Positions 24,806-33,960 of a DNA stretch of 64,000 nt are shown piece by piece. Every line of letters starts with the position of its first letter. Within the stretch, counting starts at the first letter, position 1. Position numbers and translations under genes: made by a program. This stretch comes from Agelaius tricolor (Eukaryota; Chordata; Aves; Passeriformes; Icteridae), in assembly GCA_023055355.1 (NCBI GenBank), contig JALJCS010000028.1, forward strand, positions 5,146,418-5,210,417, written 5' to 3'. Below the pieces are notes generated by a model. The model worked only from the letters and a program-made list of their open reading frames with translations. It had not been told where the DNA came from and did no database searches.

Positions 24806-25264
24806 CATTAAGGAGGGGGAGAGGCCTCTTTCTTTAGCTTAAAAGCAAATGCTGGTGTGACCGTGTTCACAGGGGTCCAAGGATGAGGGAAGAGATGAGG
24901 ATCTGACTCCATGTTTCAGAAGGCTTGGTTTATTATTTTATGATATATATTATATTAAAACTATGCTAAAAGAATAGAAGAAAAGATTTCATCAGAAGGC
25001 TGGCTAAGAATAGAAAAAGAAAGAATGATAACAAAGTCTTGTGGCTCAAACAGAGAGTCTGAGCCAGCTGGGCTGTGATTGGCCATTAATTAGAAACAAC
25101 CACATGAGACCAATCCCAGATGCACCTGTTGCATTCCACAGCAGCAGATAACCATTGGTTACATTTTGTTCCTGAGGCCTCTCAGCTTCTCAGGAGGAAA
25201 TATCCTAAGGAAAGGATTTTTCATAAAAGACGTCTGTGACATGCTGGCTCATAGCTTCTCAATG
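24806..25264 (-). pseudogene. Mitochondrial tRNA-Lys copy split by a solo LTR
   Basis: On the minus strand the 5' part is 25264-25242 (CATTGAGAAGCTATGAGCCA and on). The 3' part is 24855-24806 (containing GCTTTTAAGC and ending CTTAATG). Removing the LTR and one copy of the 6-bp duplication leaves a tRNA of about 67 nt with pairing ends and a TTT anticodon, at the expected place between COX2 and ATP8. Confidence 0.85.
24856..25241 (-). mobile_element. Solo LTR (386 bp) with perfect 6-bp target duplication
   Basis: On the minus strand it starts TGTCACAGACG and ends CGGTCACA. The flanks are TGCTGG at 24850-24855 and 25242-25247. Six-base duplications are typical of class II bird retroviruses. 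It belongs to the same family as 43910-44265 and has a related 3' part to 38086-38570. No internal retroviral sequence remains. Confidence 0.9.
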
Positions 25265-25368
25265 ATTAGGATGGTGCTAGAGAGGATCAGCTTGAGATTC
25301 CAGTGTCAGTTGGTTAAACTGATGCCGTGGTGGCTGCAGAGCCTCTGCTGTGTGCCATGCACTCACCA
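25265..25368 (-). pseudogene. COX2: Nuclear mitochondrial insertion: end of COX2
   Basis: The minus strand next to the tRNA reads AAGCTGATCCTCTCTAGCAC then CATCCTAA, like the end of avian COX2 (a Trp-Ser-Ser tail and stop). Farther from the tRNA the match is weaker and seems to contain a deletion, so the junction with the ND4 piece near 25368 is approximate. Confidence 0.65.
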
Positions 25369-25588
25369 CTCTCGTGTGGAGGAGTTTTGGACCGAGGCAA
25401 TGTGGGATGGGAGGGTGCCTTGTTGTGCTGTTATGAGCATGTATAGGGTGTATGAGGCAGTGAGTAGGATGGTGGCTCCTGTGAGGATAATCCTGAAGGC
25501 GGATCAGTTGAAAAGTGCAATTATAACAGTTAGTTCTGCTGTGAGGTTTGTTGGTGATGGAGTCACAGCCTGGTGTTTTTCCCTGTGT
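25369..25588 (-). pseudogene. ND4: Nuclear mitochondrial insertion: C-terminal part of ND4
   Basis: With the vertebrate mitochondrial code, the minus strand translates in one frame to a clear ND4 segment, including [26 protein letters not shown] and SVQNSSTRE. An in-frame TGA at 25504-25506 is read as Trp in mitochondria. In mtDNA, ND4 does not adjoin COX2, so this is a second mitochondrial piece joined to the first. It ends a few bases before the TMEM51 splice acceptor. Confidence 0.88.
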
Positions 25589-25674
25589 CCCCAGAGCTCT
25601 CATGCCAGCAGGGCTGCAGCCCCCGTGCCCCGAGCCATGCGGTGACAGTGCCGTGGGCACAGCCCCCCGCAGCC

Positions 25675-27914
25675 ATGGCCCAGTCCCGGGCCAACGGCTC
25701 CCACTACGCCCTGACGGCCATCGGGCTGGGCATGCTGGTGCTGGGCATCATCATGGCCGTGTGGAACCTGGTGCCCGGCTTCGGGCCCCCCGACAAACCC
25801 GGCAGCAACAGCAGCAAACCCGACCGCGGCTCCGGCGGCATCCTCAAGAGCAAAACCTTCTCGGTGGCCTACGTGCTGGTGGGGGCCGGGCTGCTGCTGC
25901 TCCTGCTCTCCCTCTGCCTCAACGTCCGCGACAAGAAGAGGCAGAGCCAGGAGCTCTCCATCGCTCACGTGCAGCGCCAGGCGTCTGCAGAGCCCTCGCA
26001 GCAGGAGGACAGGTGAGGAGGGGTTCTGGGGACAAAGGGAGCGGGATTGGGGTGGGAATGAAGCCAAGGGATGTTGTTACTCAGGAGGATCTGGAGTGTC
26101 ACCCTGATTTTTTAAGATTTTCTAAGCCCTCTGATGTTGACGTTCTTGTAGCAAACTTTCTCACACCCTTCCTGTAAATGGCTCATTGTTTTGCACTCTT
26201 TTATAGAAGAAGAGAAATTTGATGGACTGTTGGTTTGTCCAGTGTCATTGGAGAGGTGGCACTGTCACCCTCCAATCCACTGTCACTCTTAGAAAACTAT
26301 AAATGTTGGAGTCAGAAAATAAACTTCCCTTCTTTCTTCACCTTGAGAACAGCGATGTGTGCTCGTGTTCTTTCGTGTCCTATAGCGACATCGGAGGAAG
26401 GCAGCCTGTGCTGAAATGAGGAAGCAAATACCATAGCTAAAGGTTTTGGTGTGTCCTGGAGGTGGGGAAGGAATGGCTCCAGCTGCATTTATGCAGCTGT
26501 GAGTGGAAGGGAGCCCCACTGGTGTGTGAGGTGGGGTCTAGGCAGACTGAGGCCAGGGCAGCGTTGGGAGAGGTGCCACTCCTGGCTGGGCTGGCACAAG
26601 GAGTGAGCTGAGGGAATCTGAGCAGGTCCTGGGTGACACAGAGAGCAGGAGAGCAGCCAGATGGCATTTAATGGAGAAGGGCAAAAATTTCACCCCCATT
26701 TCTGATGGGGTGGGGTGGTTTTATTCTTCCCTCTCCGTCCCCTTCCCAAATGAAGCTGTGCTACCCAGATGTGACTCCTAACGCAGGGGAGGGGCTGGCT
26801 CTGCCTGGCTGGGTGCAGCCAAGGTGCCAAAGAGCCTTGGAGACTGGCCTTGGAGTTTAGACCCAGTGAAAATCTGCAGGGCTCAGCTGTTTGCTCAGGG
26901 AGAGCAAAGGCTGCTGCCACAGCAGGCAGGGGAGCACTGAGACAGTGTGGGGTGCAAGGGGACAGGAGGGGACAGTGGCTCTGCTGGCTCTGGTCAGGGT
27001 CTGCAGACCCTTGGAGAGAAGTGATTTTCCATGTTTGATTGGAAAGTTAAGTTCAGAATGCCAGAGAAATGGCAAGTATTGTGTGCAGGTGGCATAGAGC
27101 TGAATCTCTTTGCAGAAAAACCCAAGGTACCCAACCCATAAGACATCAGAATGACAAAGACAGAGGGGTGATGTCGTTTTCTAATGTATTTTGACTGATT
27201 TTTGTGAGTGGAGGAGAGGAGAGAAAGTGATGTTCTCTTGAGAGAAGAAATCACTGCTGGGCAATAGGAAAGGGTCTGTGGGCAGAGAAAGTGATGATCA
27301 AATATGGCCATAAGTCACAAGAAAATAAAATCTGTCTGAACTTAGGTGGGGTCAGTATTTATTCTGTCAAGCAAAAGGAAACTGGAATATAATGGAGAAG
27401 GGCAAAAACTATTTCTGCTGGGGTGGGGTGGTTTTATTCTTCCCTCCCCATCCCCTTCCCAAACGAAGCTGTGCTACCCAGACTTAACTCTTTCCCCTCC
27501 AGCCAAGAAGAGGATGAAGACGTCTCTTCCCAATATTACGTGCCCAGCTATGAGGAGGTGATGAACACGGGCTACTCGGAGCCCAGAGACTCGGACAGGA
27601 GCAACAGGCTCAGCGTGTCCCTGCCCTCCTACGAGTCCCTGGCGGGGCTGGAGGAGGGCGGAGCGGCGCCGGGGGCGGCGGGCGCGGAGCCCGGCCCCGA
27701 GAGGCCGCCCAGCCGGCACAGCTCCCGCCTCAGCAAGCGCCTCAAGCCCCTCAAGGTGCGCAGGATCAAGTCAGAGAAGCTGCACCTGAAGGACATCAGG
27801 CTAAACCTGGCACAGGGCAACAGCAGCGTCCCTATCACCATAGAGCCCCTCACGCCTCCGCCCAAGTATGAGGAGATCCAGGAGAAAATGCCAGTGGGCC
27901 AGCAAATGCCTTAA
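25675..27914 (+). CDS. TMEM51: Transmembrane protein 51 (two coding exons)
   Basis: The exons 25675-26012 and 27503-27914 join in frame (donor GACAG/GTGAGG, acceptor CCTCCAG/CC) into 249 residues, close to the usual length of about 253. There are two membrane segments, at residues 10-32 and 62-84, with a short loop between them carrying an N-S-S sequon at residue 45. A long polar tail follows, with YVPSYEEV and LPSYES motifs and a C-terminal PPKY (232-235), a possible WW-domain ligand. The start ATG follows GCAGCC and gives the conserved MAQSRANG beginning. The function is poorly known. The gene follows KAZN on the same strand, as in human 1p36.21. Its acceptor near 25594 directly abuts the mitochondrial insertion. 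Confidence 0.95.
26072..26390 (+). mobile_element. LTR-like interspersed repeat in TMEM51 intron 2
   Basis: It starts TGTTGTTACTCAGG and ends in CTATAGCGACA. It contains a TATA-like TATAAATG, an AATAAA near its end, and a tail that I recognise as common in songbird genomes. I found no target duplication, so the ends are approximate. Confidence 0.5.
26670..26777 (+). repeat. First copy of a duplicated intron segment (TMEM51)
   Basis: It shares AATGGAGAAGGGCAAAAA, GGGGTGGGGTGGTTTTATTC and GAAGCTGTGCTACCCAGA with 27390-27490, with few differences. The second copy ends just before the exon 2 acceptor. This copy has no exon after it. Confidence 0.85.
27390..27490 (+). repeat. Second copy of the duplicated intron segment, next to the exon 2 acceptor
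   Basis: It is nearly identical to 26670-26777, about 720 bp upstream. It supplies part of the T-rich tract upstream of the splice acceptor at 27501-27502. Confidence 0.85.
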
Positions 27915-28650
27915 AAAAAAAAAAAAATGGAGGAATCTGTGATGCTGCTTGGTTGAGGGTTTTCTAAAACCCACCGTGCCAAGAGGGGGTTGGTGTGGGG
28001 GGGCAGCAGCAGCCAGGGCTCCCTGGAAGCTGCCACGTGGAGGACGTGCCGTGGCACAAGGATGGGACTCGTTTTCCCTGGGACTGGGTTTTACAAAAGA
28101 CTGTGGGGAAAGAAACCTGAACACCACAAGTTCTGCTGCTGTGAAGTAAATGAAGGCTGGACATGCCAAAAGTGTCACTTGTGGTGTTTGAAATGAGACC
28201 ACCCAGTGCATCCTCTCATCTCCTCTCCCCCTCTCTTCCAGCAAGACTTTTCCAAGCCACCAAAGTGATGTTGCAGAAGGATTTTCCAAGTGGAAAAGTG
28301 AAATGTTTCTTTTTTCGGCTGTCTTTTCTTTCTGAGGAAGGGGAAGCACATTGCCAGAGAAGCACCAGGGCTCTCCCTGGCTCCCAGCTGGGCTGGGCTG
28401 GTGGCCCTGAGCCAGCCCTGACTCCTGCCAAGGTCTCTGCTGGCTGGTGGGAAGCAGCTGAAGGGGCCTCCTGCTCCTCAGGGAGAGGATGGATCTCCTG
28501 CCTTGCTGCTTTCCCTGCTGCCTTTTGTGCTCCATTCGAGGCAAGTGGGTGACTCTGGGGGCTTGGGAGTGCCAGAGCCAGGGGTGAAACCACTGCTGAG
28601 CATCCTGTGCAGGCAGGCTGGTCTGAATAAATGTTTTGTATGTCGTGTTT
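27915..28650 (+). other. TMEM51: TMEM51 3' UTR with poly(A) signal
   Basis: A 14-base A run follows the stop codon directly. AATAAA at 28626-28631 is the best poly(A) signal. It is followed at once by a very TG-rich sequence that would act as a GU-rich downstream element. Confidence 0.65.
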
Positions 28651-29455
28651 GCTGTGTGTTTTGTACATTGTGAGTGTGTGTTGTGTACATTGTGTGTGTG
28701 TTGTGTACGTTGTGTGTGTGTTTTTTATGTTGTGTGTGTTGTGTACATTGTGTGTGAGTTTTGCATTGTGTGTGCATTGTAAATGTGTGTGTGTGTTGTG
28801 TACATTGTGTGTGTTGTGTACATTTTGTGTGTTGTGTACATTGTGTGTGTTGTGTACATTGTGTGTGTTTTTTACATTGTGTGTGTATTGTGTACAGTGT
28901 GTGTGTTTTATGTGTGTGTGTTGTGTACATTGTGTGTTGTGTACATTGTATATGTGTTGTGTACATTGAGTGTGTGTTGTAAATGTTATGTGTGTTTTTT
29001 GTACATCATGTGTGTATTTTACATTGAGTGTCTGTGTGTTGTGCACATTATGTGTGTTGTGTACATTGTGTGTGGTGCACTGTGTGTGGTGCACGTTGTG
29101 TGTGTGTTGTGTACACTGTGTGTGTGTTTTTTAAGTTGTGAGTGCATTTTGTACATTGTGTGTATTGTGTACATTGAGTGTGTGTGTTTTGTACATTGTG
29201 TGTGTTTTTTATGTTGTGTGTGTGTTTTATGTTGAATGTGTGTGTTGTGTGAATTGGGGGTGTGTGTGTTTTGTACATTATGTGTGTATTTTGTACATTA
29301 TGTGTGTGTTTTTATGTTGTGTGTGTGTTTTGCATGTTGTGTGTGTGTGTGGTGTACATTGTGTGTATGTGTTTTGTACATTTTGTGTGTGTTTTGTACA
29401 TTGTGTGTGTGTGTTGTACACCCTGTGTCTCTGTGTGTGTTGTGTACTCGTGCAT
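28636..29455. repeat. TG-rich minisatellite (TGTGTTGTGTACATTG-like units)
   Basis: About 820 bp of irregular tandem units built from TGTG runs broken by TACATT. It reads open in several frames on both strands (Cys/Val-rich on +, His/Thr-rich on -), which is an effect of composition and not coding. Confidence 0.95.
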
Positions 29456-29840
29456 GCTTGGCCCTTCCCAAGGTTTGTGATCCATCAGCAGATGCTGCTC
29501 CATGGGCATCCCCATCTCCAGCATGGAGCTGTGTTGTGCTGCCAGGATTGTTGCTTGGAAAAAGAAGAAGAAAAACCCTGAACTGAACAAAGCCAACAGG
29601 AAAAACTCAGCCAGGCAGGCAGCAGCATGGCCAAGGTTTCCAAGGCTACTGCAGCCCCACTGCCAGCTGGGACATGGCCACTTTTGGGGTCATTTTGTGC
29701 AATTCTGGTGCTTGAGTTGGTTGAAGCATTCATGGCTCAGGTTGTGTTGGGTGGGAGGTTCCTGAAGGAGAAGTTGGTTTCTTGGTGCAAGCCTTGCAGG
29801 TGAGGGGGCCGGGCAAGGAGAGCCTTTCCAAAGCACTCAG

Positions 29841-30218
29841 GGTGTTTCCAGCTGGAATCCTACACCAGGACCATGGGGAGCCACAGAGGGGCCGACATCG
29901 TCCTGCAGGTGGGGCCGAGGCAGCTGAGCATCCTAAAAGGGGAGGGCGATGTGCAAAGTGTGGAGCACAGTTTGTGCTGGGACTGACGGCCAGAAAATGG
30001 GCTTGGAAAAGCAGGGATGAACCTGGAGCCACCTCCAGCGGCGTCCCCTGCCTGTGCCTCGCCTGCTCCCAGTCTGCAGGGGGAGCAGATCGCCCTGCAG
30101 CCCTGGAATTCTCCATCTCAGACAACAGCTTCATCCTCCAGGACTTCAACTCCCCCCAGGGCACCTTTGTCAACAGCTGCCAGGTCAGGGTGAGGCCGGG
30201 GGACATCTCCAGGGAAAG
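29841..30218 (+). pseudogene. FHAD1: FHAD1 5' remnant: two exons of an FHA domain
   Basis: Exon 29841-29908 reads GCFQLESYTRTMGSHRGADI then VLQ. Exon 30073-30218 reads SAGGADRPAALEFSISDNSF, then ILQDFNSPQGTFVN and VRPGDI. Joined in phase 0 they align over their length with the first FHA domain of FHAD1, a large coiled-coil FHA protein that follows TMEM51 in human. The start methionine region is not found. The domain's Gly-Arg is Gly-Ser, and the His of the Ser/His pocket is Pro. None of the many downstream coiled-coil exons exist before MRPS16 begins at 30773. I therefore call it a truncated relic, although a short expressed transcript cannot be excluded. Confidence 0.7.
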
Positions 30219-30619
30219 GTACCCAGCAGAGCTGGGTGGGTGCTGCTGCCCAGGGAAGGCTCCAGAAGCAGGAACTCGCTCCCAGCTCCTCTGGGCAATC
30301 CTTGGGAAAGGCGAGGAGCAAACGTAAAGCTGGAGCTCCCTCTGCTGAAGAAACGCGGGCAGTTTGGTAGGGAAAAGGAAAGCACGGGACAGAGATGCAC
30401 TGGCTAAGGTAGATCTGAATTTCTTATATTCTCAAATCTTGTGTATGATACAGCAGATACGGGGGGTTATTTTAAAATCAATTTTTATATAAGCACCATT
30501 ATTTGTCAACAGATATAACAATGACAAACTCCGCAGTTTCAGTATTTTGCACACACGCCCACCGTCCCTGTGAATTTTCAGGTATTTTGGGGCTGTACCC
30601 TCCTTTTTTGGGGAGCCCG

Positions 30620-30772
30620 TGCTCCCCCCACCCCCGGCTCCACCGCAGCATCGCGGCGACATTGGGATTCCCCAATGACGTCATCCCCGGGACTCGAACT
30701 CCCGGCAGCCACCGCGCGCCTTCCTGCCCCTTACGTCACCTCTGCGCGCCGCGCGCGGGCCGTGCCGCCGCC
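30620..30772 (+). promoter_or_regulatory. MRPS16: MRPS16 promoter with two CRE/ATF-type sites
   Basis: GC-rich sequence immediately upstream of the start codon contains a full palindromic CRE (TGACGTCA, 30676-30683) and a second site, TTACGTCA (30731-30738). No TATA box is seen. This fits a housekeeping promoter with start sites close to the ATG. Confidence 0.6.
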
Positions 30773-31345
30773 ATGGTGCAGCTCGGTGAGTGCGGCGGGC
30801 CCGGAGCGGCCCCGCTCGGCCCGGTCCGGCCCGGCCGTGACCGCCCCGCGCTCTCTCCGCAGGGAGCCGCCTCCTGAGGGGCCGCGGCGGCCACGTCGTC
30901 ATCCGCTTCGCACTGGGGGGCTGCACCAACCGGCCGTTCTTCCGCATCGTGGCGGCCAACAGCCGGCGCGCCCGCGACGGGAAGTACCTGGAGCAGCTCG
31001 GCTGCCTGGACCCGCTGCCCAACGCGCACGGCGAGAAGGTGGCGGGGCTCAACCTGGAGCGGCTGCGCTACTGGCTGGGCTGCGGCGCGCAGCTCTCCCG
31101 GCCCGCCGAGAAGCTCCTGGGTAGGCCTGGGGGGGGCAGGGATGGATGGGGGCGGGCGGGCCGGGCTCGGTGCCGCTCTCACCGCGTCTCACCGGGCAGG
31201 GCTGGCGGGGTTCCTGCCGCTCCACCCCATGACGGTGACCGGCGCCGAGAGGCTGCGCCGGCGGCGACAGCGCGAGCAGCAGCCGGAGGCTGCCCCTGCG
31301 GACGGCTCGGCCGAGCCCGGCACCGACAGCGGCACCGCGCCCTGA
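30773..31345 (+). CDS. MRPS16: Mitochondrial small ribosomal subunit protein bS16m (three exons)
   Basis: Exons 30773-30785, 30863-31120 and 31200-31345, all with GT-AG borders, give 138 residues (human 137). The first exon encodes only MVQL plus one base. The bacterial S16 core is clear: [20 protein letters not shown], then [33 protein letters not shown] and [17 protein letters not shown]. The tail is Ala/Glu-rich, as in vertebrates. The protein is imported into mitochondria and sits in the 28S subunit. The introns show it is not a retrocopy. High GC fits a bird microchromosomal housekeeping gene. In human this gene is on chromosome 10q22, so its place between FHAD1 and SLC45A1 is unusual relative to mammals. 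Confidence 0.95.
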
Positions 31346-32120
31346 TACGGCCCGGCCGGGAGCGTCCCGAGCGGCCCGGGGCTGCTCCGGCCCGGGTGTG
31401 CACGGACTCGGGACTGCTCCGGCCCCGGGTGTGCTCCGGCCCCGGGTGTGCTCCGGCCCGGGACCGCTGCGGCCCCAGATTGCTGCGGCCCGGGGCTGCT
31501 CCGGCCTTCCCGGGCCCGAGGTCTCTCCTGCCCTGTCAGTGCATCTGACCCCATTAAAGCGTTACCTCTGCACTCTGCACCGTCCCTCTGCTGCTTTCTC
31601 CAGACTCCTCTCGGTCAGAGTCACCGTTGCCACGTGTGGTGCATAGAAGAGGCTCTGCTGCTCTAATGCAGCTACAGGAGCGTTCCAGGAGGGAATTCCC
31701 CAGGTTTGCCGTTGTTTCCAGGTGCTCTGCAGAGTTTTGACTCCTGGCTGTGAGTTACTGTCACAGAGCAGTGCAGAGGGTGCAGGGCAGGCCCGGCACA
31801 GACAGGTGCAAATCCAAGTGCAGTTGGTTTCCTGTTAACTCTCCAGAGAGGTTCTGGGACTGTTTGTTCATTTAAAAGCAAAAGAGAAAATTTCAGTCTC
31901 ATGCAACTCGCTCCCCCAGTCCCTCTTTACAAATCCTACTATTTAATCCCATATTTGACCCTGGTCCAAGAGACAAGAAACCACCAAAGTCTCTCCTACC
32001 TTAGTTGGACCCCTGAGCTTTTTGGGGTTTCCTTTGTGCAACACTTAAATGAGTCTACAAATGTCAGGCAAAGAAAAGTTTCCAGTGTTGCATCTCAATA
32101 AAGCTGCCAGTGCAACCAAC
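31346..32120 (+). other. MRPS16: MRPS16 3' UTR and poly(A) signals
   Basis: ATTAAA at 31553-31558 gives a 3' UTR of about 230 nt. A second, canonical AATAAA at 32097-32102 could make a longer form. A short GC-rich repeat (CTCCGGCCCGGGTGTG-like) lies at 31385-31470. Confidence 0.6.
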
Positions 32121-33960
32121 CCCTGAGGGAGGGAAAACACATTAAGAACCTTTTTACACATATTCTTTTTTTAATAAACTGTATCTCCTGTAGAGTGCAA
32201 GATGCTTAATTATTCATTTGTAGAAAATAAATTGTCTAGAGAACACTTAAACACTTCCCAATATGCCTTATATACACTAGATACATACTATATTTATATA
32301 TATAAATTTTATTTTATTTTATTATTGAAAAAATTTATTTTTCCAACCAAAGAACAGCAGAAGTTCTGAAATCATGAGGTTTTTCTGAGTGACACAGCAG
32401 AGGCTGAGTGAGCTGCAGACATGCTGAAATGGTTACAGGTTGCTTAATTACAAACATGTGAAAACCATTAGGTCTCTTCTCCACCCCTCTCCTCATTTTC
32501 CCTGCTTCTGTACAAGTGTAATAAATACATTTACAAACATCACAAATAATTGCCATGAAGCAACCTTTAATGATATGGACTGAATCAAAATTAACCTGAA
32601 AAACAGCACAGTGTAAAATCATTTTCCTGCCTAAACTCATGCATCTTTTTTAAATCAGTAACTTGCAAATTTAGACAGAATATTTGAAGCCTTTGGATTC
32701 CAGAAGGGGAACATCACGTTGCAGCTCACAGTTCACCAGTGACCATAGACAGTAATTTCTGTAAAATACAAAATGTCTGAGCAAGGAAAAGAATCAGCAA
32801 GTAAGCAATGCCTCTTTTAAAGTTATTTCTAAGGATTTGGTGCAACTTTTAACTCTGCATGATGGTGACAGGCTCTGGTTTTTCCAGACACCACTAGGAC
32901 TGCTCAAAGCCCCAAATTAACACACTCTGATGTTGACTTAGAAGTCCTGTGTATGTACCACTACATAAATACATATGCAAAATAAAGTCCATATGCCATA
33001 AAATAAAAAAAATTTAATAGAGAGTCCATTGGGCAAGGATACAGGCATAGCAATAGTTTTATAACTACATAAATGTAGTTGATATTATTTACAGAGGGAA
33101 ATGGAGACAAACATTATAATCAAATACAGTGATTTCTGAATTTTTTGAAGATTTTTCACTTACAACAAAAGGATCTGCAACTCCAGCTCCCTGGAAAAGT
33201 AAAGTGCTCACAATCCATTTAGTGCAATAAAGGCTGGCTACAAAACTTAAGAGGAGAAAAAAACCTTTAAGAATTAATACCACATTAGCTAGTGGGGCCA
33301 AACAAAAAATAAAATTATTTTTGAGTTTAAAGTTTGAGAAGGAAGAGAAATTAGGATTACAAAGCAGACTAACAAGAATAATTCTCCAAAGCCAAGTGTT
33401 TAGATTGTCAGAAGTGCCAAATGCCATTGTTCCTCATGCCATTTGTCCCAGCTTTGTCCTGAACATTCCTGGGGACATAATGAAGGGAATGGCACAGAAA
33501 TTCCTGCAGGTGTGACACCGTGTAAGCCCAAAGAAAGAAATGAAAGATGAATGTCCTCATCAGTCTGGCAGCTAACAGTCCTTTATCTCTGAGTGCTTGA
33601 CTGCATCATTTCAGCAGGATTCCTGTTTAAATCAATACTTGCTTCTAAAATACAAAAATTGGGAGCAGATGATAAAAGTGAGGGGTTCTTACAAGTTATG
33701 TATTATTCTTTCAGCACTTCAGTAAGCCACAACAACTCAAGATTACAGATATTATTTCACCCTGGCATCATAGATCAGAACCAGGTGAACAGTGAAGTAC
33801 AACCCATGTAAAGGAGTGACTCTCCAGAGAAAACCCTCCTGGACCTGGGGACCAAATACCATCTCTGCAGGATGCCATGCACAGCACATGTGAACACAAA
33901 ATGCCACCATCCTTCACCATCCTTGGCAGAACTTGGCTGCCTACCCAAATACAGAGGCAG
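32121..33960. other. AT-rich MRPS16-SLC45A1 intergenic region
   Basis: The region is AT-rich, with a TATATA/ATTTT low-complexity part near 32285-32340. I see no gene or recognisable repeat. The distal part may include a long SLC45A1 3' UTR on the minus strand. Confidence 0.5.

Larger units (their letters stand above)
17402..25594 (+). other. TMEM51: TMEM51 first intron
   Basis: This is predicted intron between the CpG-island exon and the first coding exon. Many open frames exist, but none has recognisable domains or consistent splice structure. It contains CR1 fragments, an AT-rich possible LTR, the composite mitochondrial insertion and a solo LTR, each listed separately. Confidence 0.55.

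Noticed and set aside
24856..25241. A whole provirus around the LTRs
   Set aside because: The four fully bounded LTRs (including this one) have target duplications immediately outside, and no gag, pol or env-like sequence is present. They are solo LTRs.
28216..29278. Cys/Val-rich and His/Thr-rich frames of up to 292 residues
   Set aside because: They are translations of the TG-rich repeat; composition explains them fully.
29782..30327. A single 181-residue open frame across the FHAD1 remnant
   Set aside because: It contains the second FHA exon in frame but reads the first exon and the intron in a wrong frame. Two spliced exons fit FHAD1 far better.
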